Part shown: positions 49,633 through 61,305 of the stretch, piece by piece
How positions within the stretch are numbered: position 1 is the first letter of the stretch
Layout: each line of letters begins with the position of its first letter
Source of the DNA: Byssochlamys sp. IMV 00236
Lineage: Eukaryota; Ascomycota; Eurotiomycetes; Eurotiales; Thermoascaceae
Assembly: GCA_001931875.2 (NCBI GenBank)
Contig: MSJH02000826.1
Span: 234,756-298,755, forward strand
DNA: 64,000 nucleotides
Direction: 5' to 3'
Translations under genes and position numbers: made by a program
Notes under the pieces: model-generated
Told to the model about the DNA's origin: nothing
Databases searched by the model: none
The model's input: only the letters and a program-made list of their open reading frames with translations

Positions 49633-51902
49633 TCAAGAAGCATCCGGCATTGGCTGGTCGTCGTCACTGGCCAAGGATATTGCCGGAGGAGGATCAGAGA
49701 AGGGGGCTCTGTGTCTACTGACGTCTGAAGAGCTGCCACGCTTCTGCCGGGTCGGGCCTAACCCGGGAGTACTCGATGCACTCTCAAGGGCCACTGAATC
49801 ACCGTATACCTCTTCAGGTGGAGGGGCGAAAGACCAAACCTAAGAACGGTTCATCGTCAGCACACTAGTCCACAAAAGAATGACGAGAAATCCTGAAAGA
49901 GAACTGACCTCCATCACAGTGCGACCGGCTCGGCTCGCCATAATTACCGCTTTCTCATCTTCAAAAGCCACCCTCCAGACGGCCTCTGCAGGGGACGACA
50001 GCTCTCGCAGTTGCTGGCCCGTTTCGAGACTCCAAACCTTTACGCGGCCATCGCTACCGCCGCTCATAATTCGAGTACTATCAAACTGCAGGCTGGTAAC
50101 GCTATTGTCATGGGCTGCTAACCGGTGGATAGGTGCCATCCTTGTTAGAGACCAGACTCGGACTGATCCGTCTGAGCCACCGGTAACAAGCGTATCTCCC
50201 CGCATCTGCAATTGACCCACAAGGGATGTGTGACCTTGCAGAATCGCATGGCACTGGCCGGTATGAGGATCCCATATCCGAACGCTCGTGTCGAGACTGC
50301 CCGTGGCGATCCTCTTGCCATCAAAGGCAATTGCATAGATCTGGCTAAAATGGCCAGAGAGTGTCCGCAAACATCGGCCCTCCGAAATACTCCATATGCG
50401 TGCGGTCGTGTCGTAGCTACCAGAAACAACAAGATCACCATGGATACCGAGACATCTGACACTTGCTTGATGTCCGACCAGAACATTCCTACACATCCCG
50501 GTCGCGAGGTCCCATATCCGCAGCGTGGTATCTCTGGATCCTGAGATAGCAGTGTTCGCATCAGACATCTTTAGACAGCGCACAGTAGATGTATGACCTC
50601 GCAGCAAGTGGATACCAGCACTAGAGGGAAAGAAAGACGGATCAGTTCATGTAAGTAACCTTGGGGCTTGTGAGCTCCATCGAAAGTACTCACCCAGTGG
50701 CCATGTTCCAAACTCGCACTTCACGGTCACACCCTCCGCTGACGAGGATGTCATCCCACGGGACCATGGCCCATACACCCATAACATGTCCCTGGAGTGT
50801 TTTTTGGTTATCTCCATTCGTATCATAAACGTGGATCTTTGCATTGTCCAACGCAACCACAATATACTTAGGTGTCAGATGTAAGCTGGTGACAACCCCC
50901 TGATCGGGAGTGATATGCCTTTGCGTACATCGCCCACCCTTGTTCCAGGCTGACTCGACCATATATTTTTGCTTAAAATGAGCCCTGTAAGAGGACGGCT
51001 TGGCTCGTCGCTTCCGGCTCGGTGTGATCGACCAGGGGTTATCGGAAGCCGAGCTGCCAAAAAGATCGGGAACACTGTCAGCAGCACGCAGACCACTAAT
51101 GTTCGATCTCCTCTGCGACCGGCCAAAGGACGTAGGGGCAACCACGGCTGACGAAGGCTGGTTGTGGAAAGGATCGATGAATTCTCTCTCATCCTCTGAA
51201 CCTCTCCTGTATGCGTACGCATGCTTCTCACATAAGTTCTTCCATGTCATATCATCGTTCAGAAGCTCGTTCCATCGCCTCGATACTTGCGATGCTCTCG
51301 CCAGCGTCTTCGGGTCGTCTATGAAAGATAGCACCTAAAAGGAGAGCCAGGTCAGCTCCGTTTCTCCCCAACTGACAGGTTCAAATGGACTAGTTCCTTA
51401 CCCTTAGACATAACTCGTTGGGGAAAGCCTGAAAAGGGTCCTTCCTTAGGCGTGGGCTTACGAAGCTGGAGACAAAGCTGAGTTGCTGGTTATCGCATAG
51501 ATTCAGGATGCCTGCCAAGAACTTCTGCCTCTGTACGCTCCCCAACGAGCTGAAATGTATTCTGGCGTTCAAGAGAAACGCATCTTCTTCTTCCTCGGCA
51601 GACTGCTGCCAACTGGGAGGTCTCTGATGTGGTGTTGGGCTAGGGGCGGGTGTCGGAGGTGATGTCGGTGCTGACGGTAGGAGATTCGGGGGTAAGGGAG
51701 AGATCGGTTTATTGGGAGTCGGCAGAGGCCTCGGGTGCGAGTGGGAGAAACTGGAGAGCATGTTCCTGCCACCTGACGCTCGAGACTGGATGGAAGAAAG
51801 CGGTTCCGGTATACTGCGAGGACGTGGGTGGCCGTCTCCAGTGTTCAACAAAGACGCTCGCCGCTCGCTCATGGAGCGCGGCGGCGTGCACCTTGTAGTC
51901 AT
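49633..51902 (-). CDS. F-box/WD40 SCF ubiquitin-ligase receptor (Cdc4/Fbw7 type; resembles FWD-1)
   Basis: Exons are 51402-51902, 50694-51334, 49909-50620 and 49633-49839 (introns 51335-51401, 50621-50693, 49840-49908), giving 686 residues. After a Pro/Ser-rich leader, the F-box spans the first intron: DPFQAFPNELCLR then VLSFIDDPKTLARASQVSRR and WNELLNDDMTWKNLC. Seven to eight WD40 blades follow, with GHVMGVWAMVPWDDILVSGG, GSRDTTLRIWDLATG, GSYDTTARIWSIS, GSLDTSVRIWDP, GGSDGSVRVWSL and GGSDGRVKVWSL. Such proteins recruit phosphorylated substrates to Skp1-Cul1. Circadian FWD-1 of Neurospora and yeast Cdc4 are the likely relatives; I cannot decide the orthologue. The ATG at 51902 is the first in frame. 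Confidence 0.9.
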
Positions 51903-53211
51903 GGACAAAGAGTCTTTATAACGTATCCAGACCTCCTAAGAGGCTTATATGAAGCGAGAACAGCGGACCAAGCCCATAAGCGAATGCCAGAGTGAGCTCC
52001 AAAGAGGCGAAGGCCGTTTCGGAATGTAAGTAACTAGGTACTCGGCTCAGGCGCTTAGGTCACCTAGGGGATCAAGACAGGCGGACTGCAAGCATCCGCC
52101 GGGGTGAATCGGGGTCGTAAAGGGGCACGTTGGTCAGCTCTGCCCACGGACTCGTCAGGGGTGGTCAAGATACTGCTGAATGATTCTTCTCTGTCTCCAA
52201 AAAAAGCGGACGTAGATAAAGATGAAGACTGAAGTTCGACTCGGCCATGCGACGTCGGGATGGGGTCAGGTGCGGTCACTAACTGCGCCAAGCACCCCAA
52301 GCACAGCGTCGGTTGGATGCGACAATCACGTCGCAGAGACCGAGAGCGATCTAAGACAGCAACAATAAAATTGCACGGAGAAATGGCCACGAGGGACTCG
52401 GACACGATCCTGTCATGATGGTTCCACCTGCAACACAGGGAGAATGCAGAGGCGTTACTGCTGAAGAATCGTGCGGCCGGCGAGACGCGAGGGGCCTCGT
52501 AGGGATCGTGGCGACTGTTCTTGCTCCACGCCTTACCCTTGAAACGGACACAGACCAACAGGATAGAGGGAGCAGGATCTAGGCCGCCTCGAACGATGAC
52601 AGCACGCTCACTGGACAGATCACCGGCTCTTTCGTGGCCATGATCACTCCTGAGGTTCAGCATCGCGACGCATGGCGATGCGATGGAGGTTGTCCGATGA
52701 TGCCGTTTCCCAGTCATATCTGGCGTTGAGATGAGGCTCCTTCAGACGTAACTAAAGCTTATATACAGTTCTCCCAAGTCCTTGGGTGAGATGCGCGGTA
52801 CAAGGCTTCGAACCGTGGCACCAGTGGTAGGCTGCGAGGGGTGGTCCGGCAAGAATGATCGTTCCCTCGAGCTTCATGAAGAGGAATATCACCGGAAATA
52901 ATGTACAGGCAATACCAGTTGGAAACTGGGCTGGAAACACATTCTGTATCTCGTCCGGTACAAGAACTCACGCCATACATTAAGTAGATAGTCTATAACA
53001 TCGAAACGACATGACACCCAGTATCCTAGAATAAGAATTTACAGAATGTACGCCAATCTCCCCGCTCATTTTCACACACCAGCGCGCAGCATAGCAGAGG
53101 GAGGATTCCACCGCGGGCATCCCTCTTTTTATATCGAAGAGATCAAACTGGATAGAAGTCCACTTAATGGTGTATTATATCCGTCCAAACAAAATGGCTA
53201 GCACCTCCACA
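51903..53211. other. Intergenic region upstream of the F-box/WD40 gene; one uncertain ORF
   Basis: A 217-codon minus-strand ORF at 52064-52717 starts with ATG but has no recognisable domain, is rich in Ser/Arg, and lies where the promoter of the F-box gene is expected. It is not called as a gene. The rest is presumed promoter and ZIP-gene 3' flank. Confidence 0.45.
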
Positions 53212-54571
53212 TCAATGAGCATGACCGATCTGTAAGAACAGGGGTAGGATCATTCCGATGACCGAGGCGATCAAGTCCCTCATCGACTTAGACGCTCGTT
53301 GTTGGTTGTCTCTTCCGTCGCCGTACCCGTTGATATTTATATCAGTCGACGCCGAATTCGCGCCAGTTTCTTGCATAGTATGCATGGCAACATATCTGGA
53401 ACCCTCAGTCAATATCCAACACAAATCCAAAGCGCAAAAATGCAATACTTACAGGAAAGTGCCTGCGGAGAACAACAGAAGCATGCCCGTCCGCCAACGA
53501 GTCCCAGCTTCGTCGCCGCTCAGTCCAGAGCCCAATGTTTGCACGAAAAGAAAAGTTGCCAACGCACCCACCGGAGCTGCCAAGCTGAAGACGAGCAGAT
53601 GAGCTCTAGCCGCACGACTCGACAGCCCTTGTTTGAGTAGAACAGACGTGAGTCCGAAAGAGGCGGGGGCCTTGTGGACCATTATAGCAAGGAAAATAAT
53701 GAAGCTTAAGCCCGTGTCGGAACTGGATGCTCCCAGCGCGATCCCGTCCGCGGCAGCATGGATTACAAGGCCCGTCGTAGTTGCAAAGCTGTGGCTGGCT
53801 CTTGAGCTGGTCCCGGATTCCTGCATACCCTCCCGAGAAGGAGAAGAATTGCGACGCAGCCCTGAGCCTAAGTTATCCAGAGAAATATGGTATGGGGTTC
53901 TCTGCTGCTTCGAGGAGAATGACGCCAGCTCCGGAAGCTTGTCGATGAGGTACATGAGGATGAACCCGCTAATCAGTGCGATCCCTATCCAGGCGTGCGC
54001 GGAGCTATCATCCTCGTGCTCATCACTCTTCTCGCTATCATGGTTATCATCTTCAGGCTCATCCTTGGGGTAGGCACCTCGTCTCTCCTTAGCTGCCTGT
54101 TCGTCCGGCTGTACTGCGTGGAGCTTATCCGTCAAAGGGATCCATGCGCTTTCCGGCTGCGCTGCCCTCGGAAAGACAGCCCCATGAGAGACTGTTGGAA
54201 CTTCATTCGATGGGATTATAGAAGCGAGTACTGGAGCAGGACCGCTGTGCTGCCAATTGACGTCCACCGATCGAGTTACTGTACTTTTCGCTTTGTGGGA
54301 GGTGCCTGCACTGTAGAGTGTTTCGACTCCTTCTGGTATGATAACAATCAGAGACGTCCCGACTAGGACTCCCATACCAACGGAGGAGATCAATCGCAAT
54401 TGAGAGGGAGAAAGCGCGAAGGTCAGGGGTAGTGAGCCAACGACGAAGGAACTATGGCGACAGGCAGCTCTGTTAACAGAATTCTCCTCAATAAAGAAAT
54501 GAAGATATCAATATTGCTCACGTAATCGCCATCACAATGCTCAACATGAGCAAAGTGAAAAGACCCTCCAT
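53212..54571 (-). CDS. ZIP-family metal transporter (ZIP9/Atx2 type)
   Basis: Exons are 54522-54571, 53453-54451 and 53212-53395 (introns 54452-54521, 53396-53452), giving 410 residues. The first exon plus the join read MEGLFTLLMLSIVMAIT then SFVVGSLPLTF, a typical first ZIP helix. TM2 is LISSVGMGVLVGTSLIVIIP. A long hydrophilic loop (about residues 75-165, acidic/His-containing DNHDSEKSDEHEDD) probably binds metal. The core metal-site helices are TGLVIHAAADGIALGA (HxxxDG) and MVHKAPASFGLTSVLL (HKxP). The final helix is in the last exon (ASVIGMILPLFLQIG). It probably moves Zn or Mn between Golgi/secretory lumen and cytosol, by analogy with yeast Atx2 and human ZIP9. Confidence 0.9.
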
Positions 54572-55417
54572 GGTGGGCTTCTGTGTTCAATTCCCTGTCC
54601 AGGCCTTAGAGGGCTGCGAACATGGTGTCAACTCGGAGCATCTGTTTCCGCGTTGTGACACAAATTGCGCTCCGCACAACAGTTTCACCGAAGCCTAACA
54701 GCTAGATTTGATTAATATTCAAGGGATATGGAAGAGAAGCAAAGAGAAATTAAGGGATAGGCCAGGACGGGAACAGGTGTGCAACAAAATAGTAAGATCC
54801 CGGTGTCTCGCAAGGAGTGCTTAATTACGAAGTTGTCTCTATGCCCTTGTAGGACCCACGCGGATTCCCGCCAAGCCGTTGCCACAAACTCCCCGCCCAA
54901 GCTCAACTTCCCTAAGACTTCAGCCAACTGCACGTTTATATTGTATATATATCTTTCTCTCTCTCAAAATTGTTACGCTGCATACATAGCCATAACAGAT
55001 AGATCGAGTAAAAGGCACTTCAGATTTTCAAAGAGCTATAGCCATCATTGACACCAGTACAGAATGTCCGCTGAGATCTGATATCATTCTGGACAAGTAG
55101 CTGTAGTAATGACTTAGAGAACAAAGGACATAGTTATAAAATACCCCCTTATAGTACTAGTTAGTTCAATGCAGAAAATAATAACTACTATGTACTATAT
55201 ATGGTAGGTAGATGGTTGAATGCTATCATATCATGTGATGGGGCGCGACCGCTAGCCCGAAGCGGTCATACTGAAGCAGCGCCAGTCGCGATCCCGACGC
55301 GCGCCTTGAGTATTATTGATGGAGCTTTGACAACTTGGACCGCGGGCGCATCTATTACCGCGACCAAAACTATCTACTTGGCCCTCTCAACTATTGCTCT
55401 TCAGACCAGCCAGAAAC
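54572..55417. other. Divergent promoter region between the ZIP transporter and hat1
   Basis: AT-rich; CT run near 54950-54965. No gene supported. Confidence 0.5.
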
Positions 55418-57144
55418 ATGGCAGACAGTGACTGTAAGTATATAAGAAGCCAGTATATTGATCCCTTCACCAAAATCATCATGAGCTAATTGCGCTTGCT
55501 TTGCGCAGGGACTTGCGACGCCAATGATGCTGTTCACCTTACACTGGTGCAGCCTGGGGCTGAAAAGCCTCAGACCCTGTCGACATTTCACCCTCAATTC
55601 ACATATCCAATTTTCGGTGATGAAGAGACTATATTCGGCTACAAAGGGTTGATCATACGCTTGCGCTTCGCGGCGCATGATCTGCGCCCCCATGTCCATA
55701 TCTCGTATGATGAGAAGTTCAAAGCGGTCGCCGACGCAGCTCCAGTAGACCTTAACAAGACGTTGAAAGATTGGATCCCAGAATGTATGTGTCCCCCTTC
55801 AGTTGTTACGCCTTCCCCTCGTGCTGTGATTTGGAATTTCTGACGAGTTATGGCTTGCAGCTGCCTTCACGAGCCTCTCTGACTACGAAAAGGCTATCCA
55901 AAATGATGAGAATGCAAAAGACTTTATACCTCCAGGGAAGCTCGTTCACAGTTACATCACCAAGGGCAGGAACTACGAGATTTGGTCTGGATCGCTTGCG
56001 GATCCTGCCGTGCGCGCACTTCTCGCACGCGCGCAGGTCTTTGTATCCTTTTTCATCGAAGCAGGCACACCTCTTGAGCTAGACGACCCGGAATGGACTC
56101 TGGAAAGATGGACTGTTTATTTCATGTGAGTGTGTCGAGACATTGGTTTGTGCGAGCGAGTGGGCAGACTAACCCAATTGTCACAGATATGAGAAAGTCA
56201 CTCCTCCAACACCTAGCGCCTCTCAGTACTCAGTAGTTGGATATGCGACTACGTATCGATGGTGGTTCTACAAGAGGGATCCTCTGGAGCAACCGACTAC
56301 GAAGAATGATCCATTCCCTCTCCCCGAAGTCAGCGTCTCACAGTTGCCATCTCGACTACGGATTGCTCAATTCCTTATCCTTCCGCCTCATCAGTCATCC
56401 GGCCACGGAACTCATCTCTACACTACAATCCACAATGCGTGCTTCGACGATCCGACGGTGGAGGAGCTGACAGTGGAAGACCCGAACGAGGCTTTTGATG
56501 CACTTCGGGATACCGTTGACTACCACATCCTGCGTCCCGAATTCATCAAACATAAGGTCAACATCAACCCTAACCCATACGGACTCGAGAAAATCAAGAA
56601 ACGACCCCGTATCGTTCCCACAGCTGCCATAATCCCCACCAAGCTTCTTCACGATATCCGTGCGTCGTACAAAATCGCCTCTACGCAGTTTGCCCACATC
56701 ATGGAGATGTTCTTGCTCGGCCAGATTCCCATCAAGCACCGCACCGCCGGCGGCGCCAACATCACGCGCCTTCTAGTCAAGAAGCACAACGCAGAGGACG
56801 AGAATGACCGACGATACTACTGGTGGCGGATGCTGGTTAAACAGCGCCTGTACAAACGTTCCCGGGACGTGCTCATCCAACTCGACCTCAGCGACCGCAT
56901 TCAGAAGCTCGAAGAAACCGTAACAAACGTCGAGGAGGGCTACGAAAGTCTCCTAAAGGCCTTTAACGCACGTGAGGAGAGCCTACAGGCACGAAAAGAG
57001 GAAGCGAAGGAATTGCTCGAAGCTAGAGAAGCTGCCGGTGAAGGTTCAGCCAACGGCAGTTCATCACGGTCGAAGCGCAAATACACCGTCATCGAAGACG
57101 AGGAAGATGATGATGAAGAGGGAGCAAAACGAGCTAAGGTGTAA
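55418..57144 (+). CDS. hat1: Type B histone acetyltransferase catalytic subunit Hat1
   Basis: Exons are 55418-55433, 55509-55784, 55861-56125 and 56187-57144; introns are 55434-55508, 55785-55860 and 56126-56186. The first exon is only 16 nt (MADSD plus one base). The protein has 504 residues. Hat1 acetylates newly made histone H4 (Lys5/12) before chromatin assembly. Landmarks are FHPQFTYPIFGDEETIFGYK, RWTVYFIYEKV (join at the third intron), VVGYATTYRWWFYKR, and the acetyl-CoA-binding RLRIAQFLILPPHQSSGHGT followed by HLYTTIHNACF and VEELTVEDPNEAFDALRD. The carboxy end is a charged coiled coil with a KRKYTV basic motif and acidic tail. Length fits filamentous fungi. Confidence 0.95.
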
Positions 57145-58025
57145 GCTACATTGCATGCATGCTGATAATGAATCTTTTATTATTTATTTTCCCTTTCCCC
57201 TTCACATGGCTGTTTTAACTTAACTACCTCATATCACATTGTCTCTGGTTGAATGGAAAACGTTCATATTTCTATTCAGTATCGAAATGAATGGTCTTTC
57301 CTGAGTACTAGCAAGGCTCTTTTATACTTGGGCAATCATGATTCGAGAAATGAAGAGGAATCATTAACGATGTAGTAACCGTTCTTCTATTCAATCTAGA
57401 CAGGATCGCATTATTTCCGGAAAAGGTAAGTATTCAATAGTAGGTAATTATTATCTATGTTAGAATCCATAGTTATTAAGTAAAAAGTAAAAAGTAAAAG
57501 AAAAAAGTACGATCACTATTATGTGTCTGTGCATGTATCTGTCGGGTATGCCATAGCCCGCAAAATAACTTAACACTGTACCAAGATTGAGCTGCTCTAA
57601 TACTTATTCCGCAGTAGCAGCATACATAATGAATAAGGTAAGGGAAACAAGGAATTAAAAAAAGAACATATTCTGACCAAGAATTGTCGGTAGATCCACC
57701 CTGTCCAAACCGATCTCCCGTGGATAGTGGAGAAATTTCGTATTCCCGCCGTCTCTTCGATATTACGCCTTTCCAGTTAACACCCAGTTGAAAAAAGAAA
57801 CAAGTACTAGAAGGAGGGCGTGAAGAAAGTAGGGGAAAGGCCGCAGATAAGCGGGCTTTCACGATTAATGATTAAGCCAGCCGGTGGCCACCATCAATAT
57901 CAAAAATGTTTCGGAACATCGTGAGGTAAGTCTGCGATAAGTACTCGGTTTCAGACATTGAAAATACAGCTCTATCTCCGCGGAAAAAACAGCGCCGTCG
58001 TATGGTCGATCGAAAGGCACCTGGA
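57145..58025. other. Convergent 3' intergenic region
   Basis: Hat1 and the membrane-protein gene end into it. One 128-codon minus-strand ORF (57476-57862) lacks domains and is not called. Confidence 0.5.
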
Positions 58026-59918
58026 TTAGCCGTAGTAACCAGGAGGCTCTGAATCTAGTGTATCCAGCGTCTCCAAAGTCACTGACGAGACAGTGTCGAG
58101 ACTCATTAAACTGCTCGTTCTTGGCGAGTTGAGAGACGTCGTCAATCCGGCACTTGATGAAGGCGGGGAACTTCTCGACAGAGATCCAGAACGGGGCAGT
58201 TCTTCAATCTCATAACGTGATTGTCGTCGAGGCCGACGGTTCTGATCTTGGTCGTCGTCATTTCGAATTAATTCGCCGACAAACTCGAAAACCCGGCGTA
58301 GACCTAATATTTCAGCCTGCATGGCGCCCTCTTCAGGCTCGCGATGAGAAATCAAGTTGATAGTCTGGCCCTGCTCAGCGTCTTCAGCGGGATCAAGCCC
58401 CTGATTCGCTGATGCTGCTGGTCTGCGCTGGGGAGTTCTACCCTCCCACCACTGTCTCCATCTATAGCGTCTTGCTGCAGATCTGTACGCGCGACGGGCC
58501 CGTCGTTCTTCTCGTCTCGCGGCCAAGTCTGCCCTTCGTCTACGGCAGGTCATGGAGTCACGGCACAACCTGAAGACGAGAGTAGAGAGAGTAGCAATCA
58601 AAAGGATAATGGAACAGGATCTTGCGAATGCTCTAATCTTATCATGCAGAGACAAATTAGACCCGGGTGATGGCTTATCTGGGTCAGAGTCATCAGGAAA
58701 AGGCATGTTAGGCGGAGGTATAAAAGGTGTTTTCGTCCCACCATCAGGGATGCGGTCTGATGTGACGTTTGTATAGTTCCCCTGAATTACGGAAGCAGGA
58801 AACCCTTGATCAGGACGAGTTGGAAGCGGATCAGGCCCGTTCCTAGGAGGCCCCCCATCTTGACTGCAGATCGGGGCCAACTTTCCAGACATTGATGTCG
58901 GTAACGGAGCAAACTGATACCTCAGTTGCTGGATCATTTCGGGGACAGTCTGCAACGAAACTTTGATCATGCATCCAATACTCCGACACTGTTTCCATTT
59001 AGACACAAGTGGCCTGCAGTCCTGTCGCAACAGTTGACGGATCTTCTCCTCTTCCTCAGCGATTTGTTTTCGGATTTCGACCGCCTGAGTTTTCAAATCC
59101 TGTAGCTTCTTCATTTCTCGTTCTATCTGCTTCTCCAGTTTATCATCTCCGACTTCGAGGACGTTCGGCTGGTTCTCGAGCCTTTGTGACTCGTACGGGT
59201 CGCGCCATGCGTCGAGAGCCATGTCATTTGATGATATGTTGAGAGAGTGTGTTTCCAGTCGAAGTATCTCTGGCACATCCGTCTGCACGAAGGATGCCGT
59301 AAACCCAACAGACTCGTCCTCGACATGTTCTTCTCCAATGCTGTTTATCTTGACTGTAAGAAGCTGGACGGTGCGATTGTCGCGTAAACCCGCCTGAGGA
59401 GGGATGCAGAGGCTTTCCCAAGTAGCGGAAAGTGGTGCAGAAACTGCATTGTCGAATGGCAGCGTGTTGATGGTTCCGGATCCATGACCAGCATTCCCAT
59501 CCCATGTATGTATCAATTCCTGTCCGTTGAGGAACACATTTTCCTCCTCACAAGGTTCGCTAGCTAAACCAGCATTGAACTCCAGAAGCTAGGTAAACAA
59601 ATCAGCAAAAGGGTCCTATTAGCCCATCCAAGGGTCTTCATACAAAGCCATTGTTCCCGACAACCACGCTTCCCTGGTATAAAGCTCCAAATCTCACGAC
59701 GGCGTTCTTATCATCTAGAGACAATCAGTAAACATGTATATATGACGCAGACATATGATTTGTTCCTACTGACTTCGCCACAGGAGTACAGGCGCGGCTT
59801 CAGAGCCAGCATCGGTCGCGGAATCATTAGCCGCAACATTCGTAGGCGGAGGGGCGGCCAGGGCGTTGACAACGGCGGGCCCTACCAAGAACACTGCTGC
59901 CTTGGCTAAGCAGCGCAT
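58026..59918 (-). CDS. Secreted single-pass membrane protein of unknown function
   Basis: Exons are 59774-59918, 59644-59714 and 58026-59588 (introns 59715-59773, 59589-59643), giving 592 residues. I do not recognise the family. A signal peptide (RCLAKAAVFLVGPAVVNALA) opens it. A luminal or extracellular part of about 330 residues follows with several Cys (EPCEEE, WESLCIPP, DCRPL, CRSIGC), N-glycosylation-type sites, and a coiled coil around KQIEREMKKLQDLKTQAVE. A Pro-rich stalk precedes the helix SCSIILLIATLSTLVFRLC. The tail of about 200 residues starts with an extremely Arg-rich segment (CRRRRADLAARREERRARRA) and ends Ser-rich and acidic. The plan resembles a cell-surface or endomembrane receptor-like protein; no ligand or partner can be given. 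It is divergent from lsm4. Confidence 0.8.
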
Positions 59919-60446
59919 TGTGGCTGGAGAAGTACAGACATGCGGCGAGTCTAGATGGACATGACAGACAAAGTAAATCAGAAAGAGGACAGGTAAAGGG
60001 ATGAGGCTGTCTCCAGACGTGAATCGGAAGGACTGCAAGTAATTATCCTAGGGCCATCTCCAATTCGTTGACTGAACAGCTGAAAGGAAGCCCCGAAGTC
60101 CCGACTCCGACCGGGCGGTGCACGCGGCGCAGCACGCGAGATACTAGGTAAAGTAAGTAGAGGATGCGAGGGCCTTGTCTCGGCACCGTACTTTCTCCGG
60201 TTCCCGGCGCGAAGCTGTGAGTGAGCGCAAGTGCAGCTTGTCTGAGCTCCAGTCGCTCGTTCAACGCCTTGATTCGGTTCCCCGCAGTCCATGTGGTGAC
60301 GGAAGCGCAAGATTAATCCGAACTTTGCTAAACCAGAGCGCTTCAAAGTGCTGGTACAATTTATCCCTAAGCGTCAGGACGCCACGTCAAGCAGGAGCGC
60401 CGTTGGTAAAGAGGGGTTCCGATCCTGACAACATATCGCTGGCAAC
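59919..60446. other. Divergent promoter region between the membrane-protein gene and lsm4
   Basis: 528 bp separating the two start codons; no ORF with domain features. Confidence 0.5.
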
Positions 60447-60959
60447 ATGGTAACTATCACCTTACCACCTTATTTTGGAGTGTACTTCCACTATATTACG
60501 AGTTGCGCGAGATTGCTAACAGTCCTACGCTGCACAGTTGCCATTAGGTCTATTGACGGCCGCTCAGGGCCACCCGATGCTGGTCGAGCTGAAGAATGGA
60601 GAGACCCTGAACGGACATCTGGTCCAGTGTGATAACTGGATGAATCTGACACTCAAAGAAGTCGTCCAGACCAGTCCGGAAGGAGACCGCTTCTTCAGAT
60701 TGCCGGAAGTCTACGTCAGAGGTAACAACGTACGTCGTCATCTAGCAATGGTAAAACGCATATACAATAGACCGCTGACTACGTCCAGATCAAATACCTA
60801 CGAGTTCCCGAGGAGATCATAGACCTAGTCAGGGAGCAGCAGCAGAACCAACCCTCAAATCGCGGTCGCGGTGGCCCACAACGTGGTGAAGGCCGAGAAC
60901 GGGGTCGCGGCGGTGGCCGTGGCGGACGAGGTCGTGGTCGGGGAAGAGGTGGCAGCTAG
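60447..60959 (+). CDS. lsm4: U6 snRNA-associated Sm-like protein LSm4
   Basis: Exons are 60447-60449 (ATG only), 60538-60729 and 60789-60959; introns are 60450-60537 and 60730-60788. The protein has 121 residues. LSm4 is part of the LSm1-7 (mRNA decay) and LSm2-8 (U6 snRNA) rings. The mature start reads [20 protein letters not shown], matching the MLPL start of other LSm4 proteins only if the ATG is spliced on. Sm1 is [20 protein letters not shown] and Sm2 includes [17 protein letters not shown], joined across intron 2. The tail is RGG-rich ([12 protein letters not shown]), as expected for LSm4 and relevant to P-body assembly. The first intron has donor GTAACT and a TGCTAAC branch point. Confidence 0.93.
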
Positions 60960-61305
60960 AGGATTTCATTTAGAGTGGAGAGGATGGAATTATACCCCGT
61001 TGGAGGTGGCACGGACGAAATGACATGAAGCTTGTGGTTTGGCGGGTTAGTCCAGCATGGCTTTGGCGTAATGGCTCTGTACTGTAACCGGTCTTGACAG
61101 CAACAGCTCAAATGTTGTAATCAATTGATAACGACGACAATAAATACCATATCTTTTAGTTCAAATATCCTATCTTAGTTAAATAACGCTATTCCGTGAA
61201 TTGCAGAGATGGATCCCTCACGTATCACGTGATATCATTTTATGTTCGAATATGCGGACCTCCAAAGGAACATGGACTCTCCGCAAGCGCGCTCAGTCTC
61301 TCGCA
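60960..61305. other. Intergenic region between lsm4 and the PPR gene
   Basis: 346 bp; contains TATCACGTGATAT at about 61225. In-frame upstream ATG of the PPR gene at 61252 falls here. Confidence 0.5.

Noticed and set aside
52064..52717. 217-codon minus-strand ORF upstream of the F-box/WD40 gene
   Set aside because: No domain, Ser/Arg-rich composition and location in a presumed promoter; chance ORF is more likely without transcript evidence.
52790..52825. Possible tRNA T-arm (GGTTCGAAGCC on the minus strand)
   Set aside because: Neighbouring bases do not form acceptor, D or anticodon arms, and the T stem pairs poorly.
57476..57862. 128-codon minus-strand ORF between hat1 and the membrane-protein gene
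   Set aside because: Composition is aromatic- and Cys-rich with no family features, and it overlaps a convergent 3' region.
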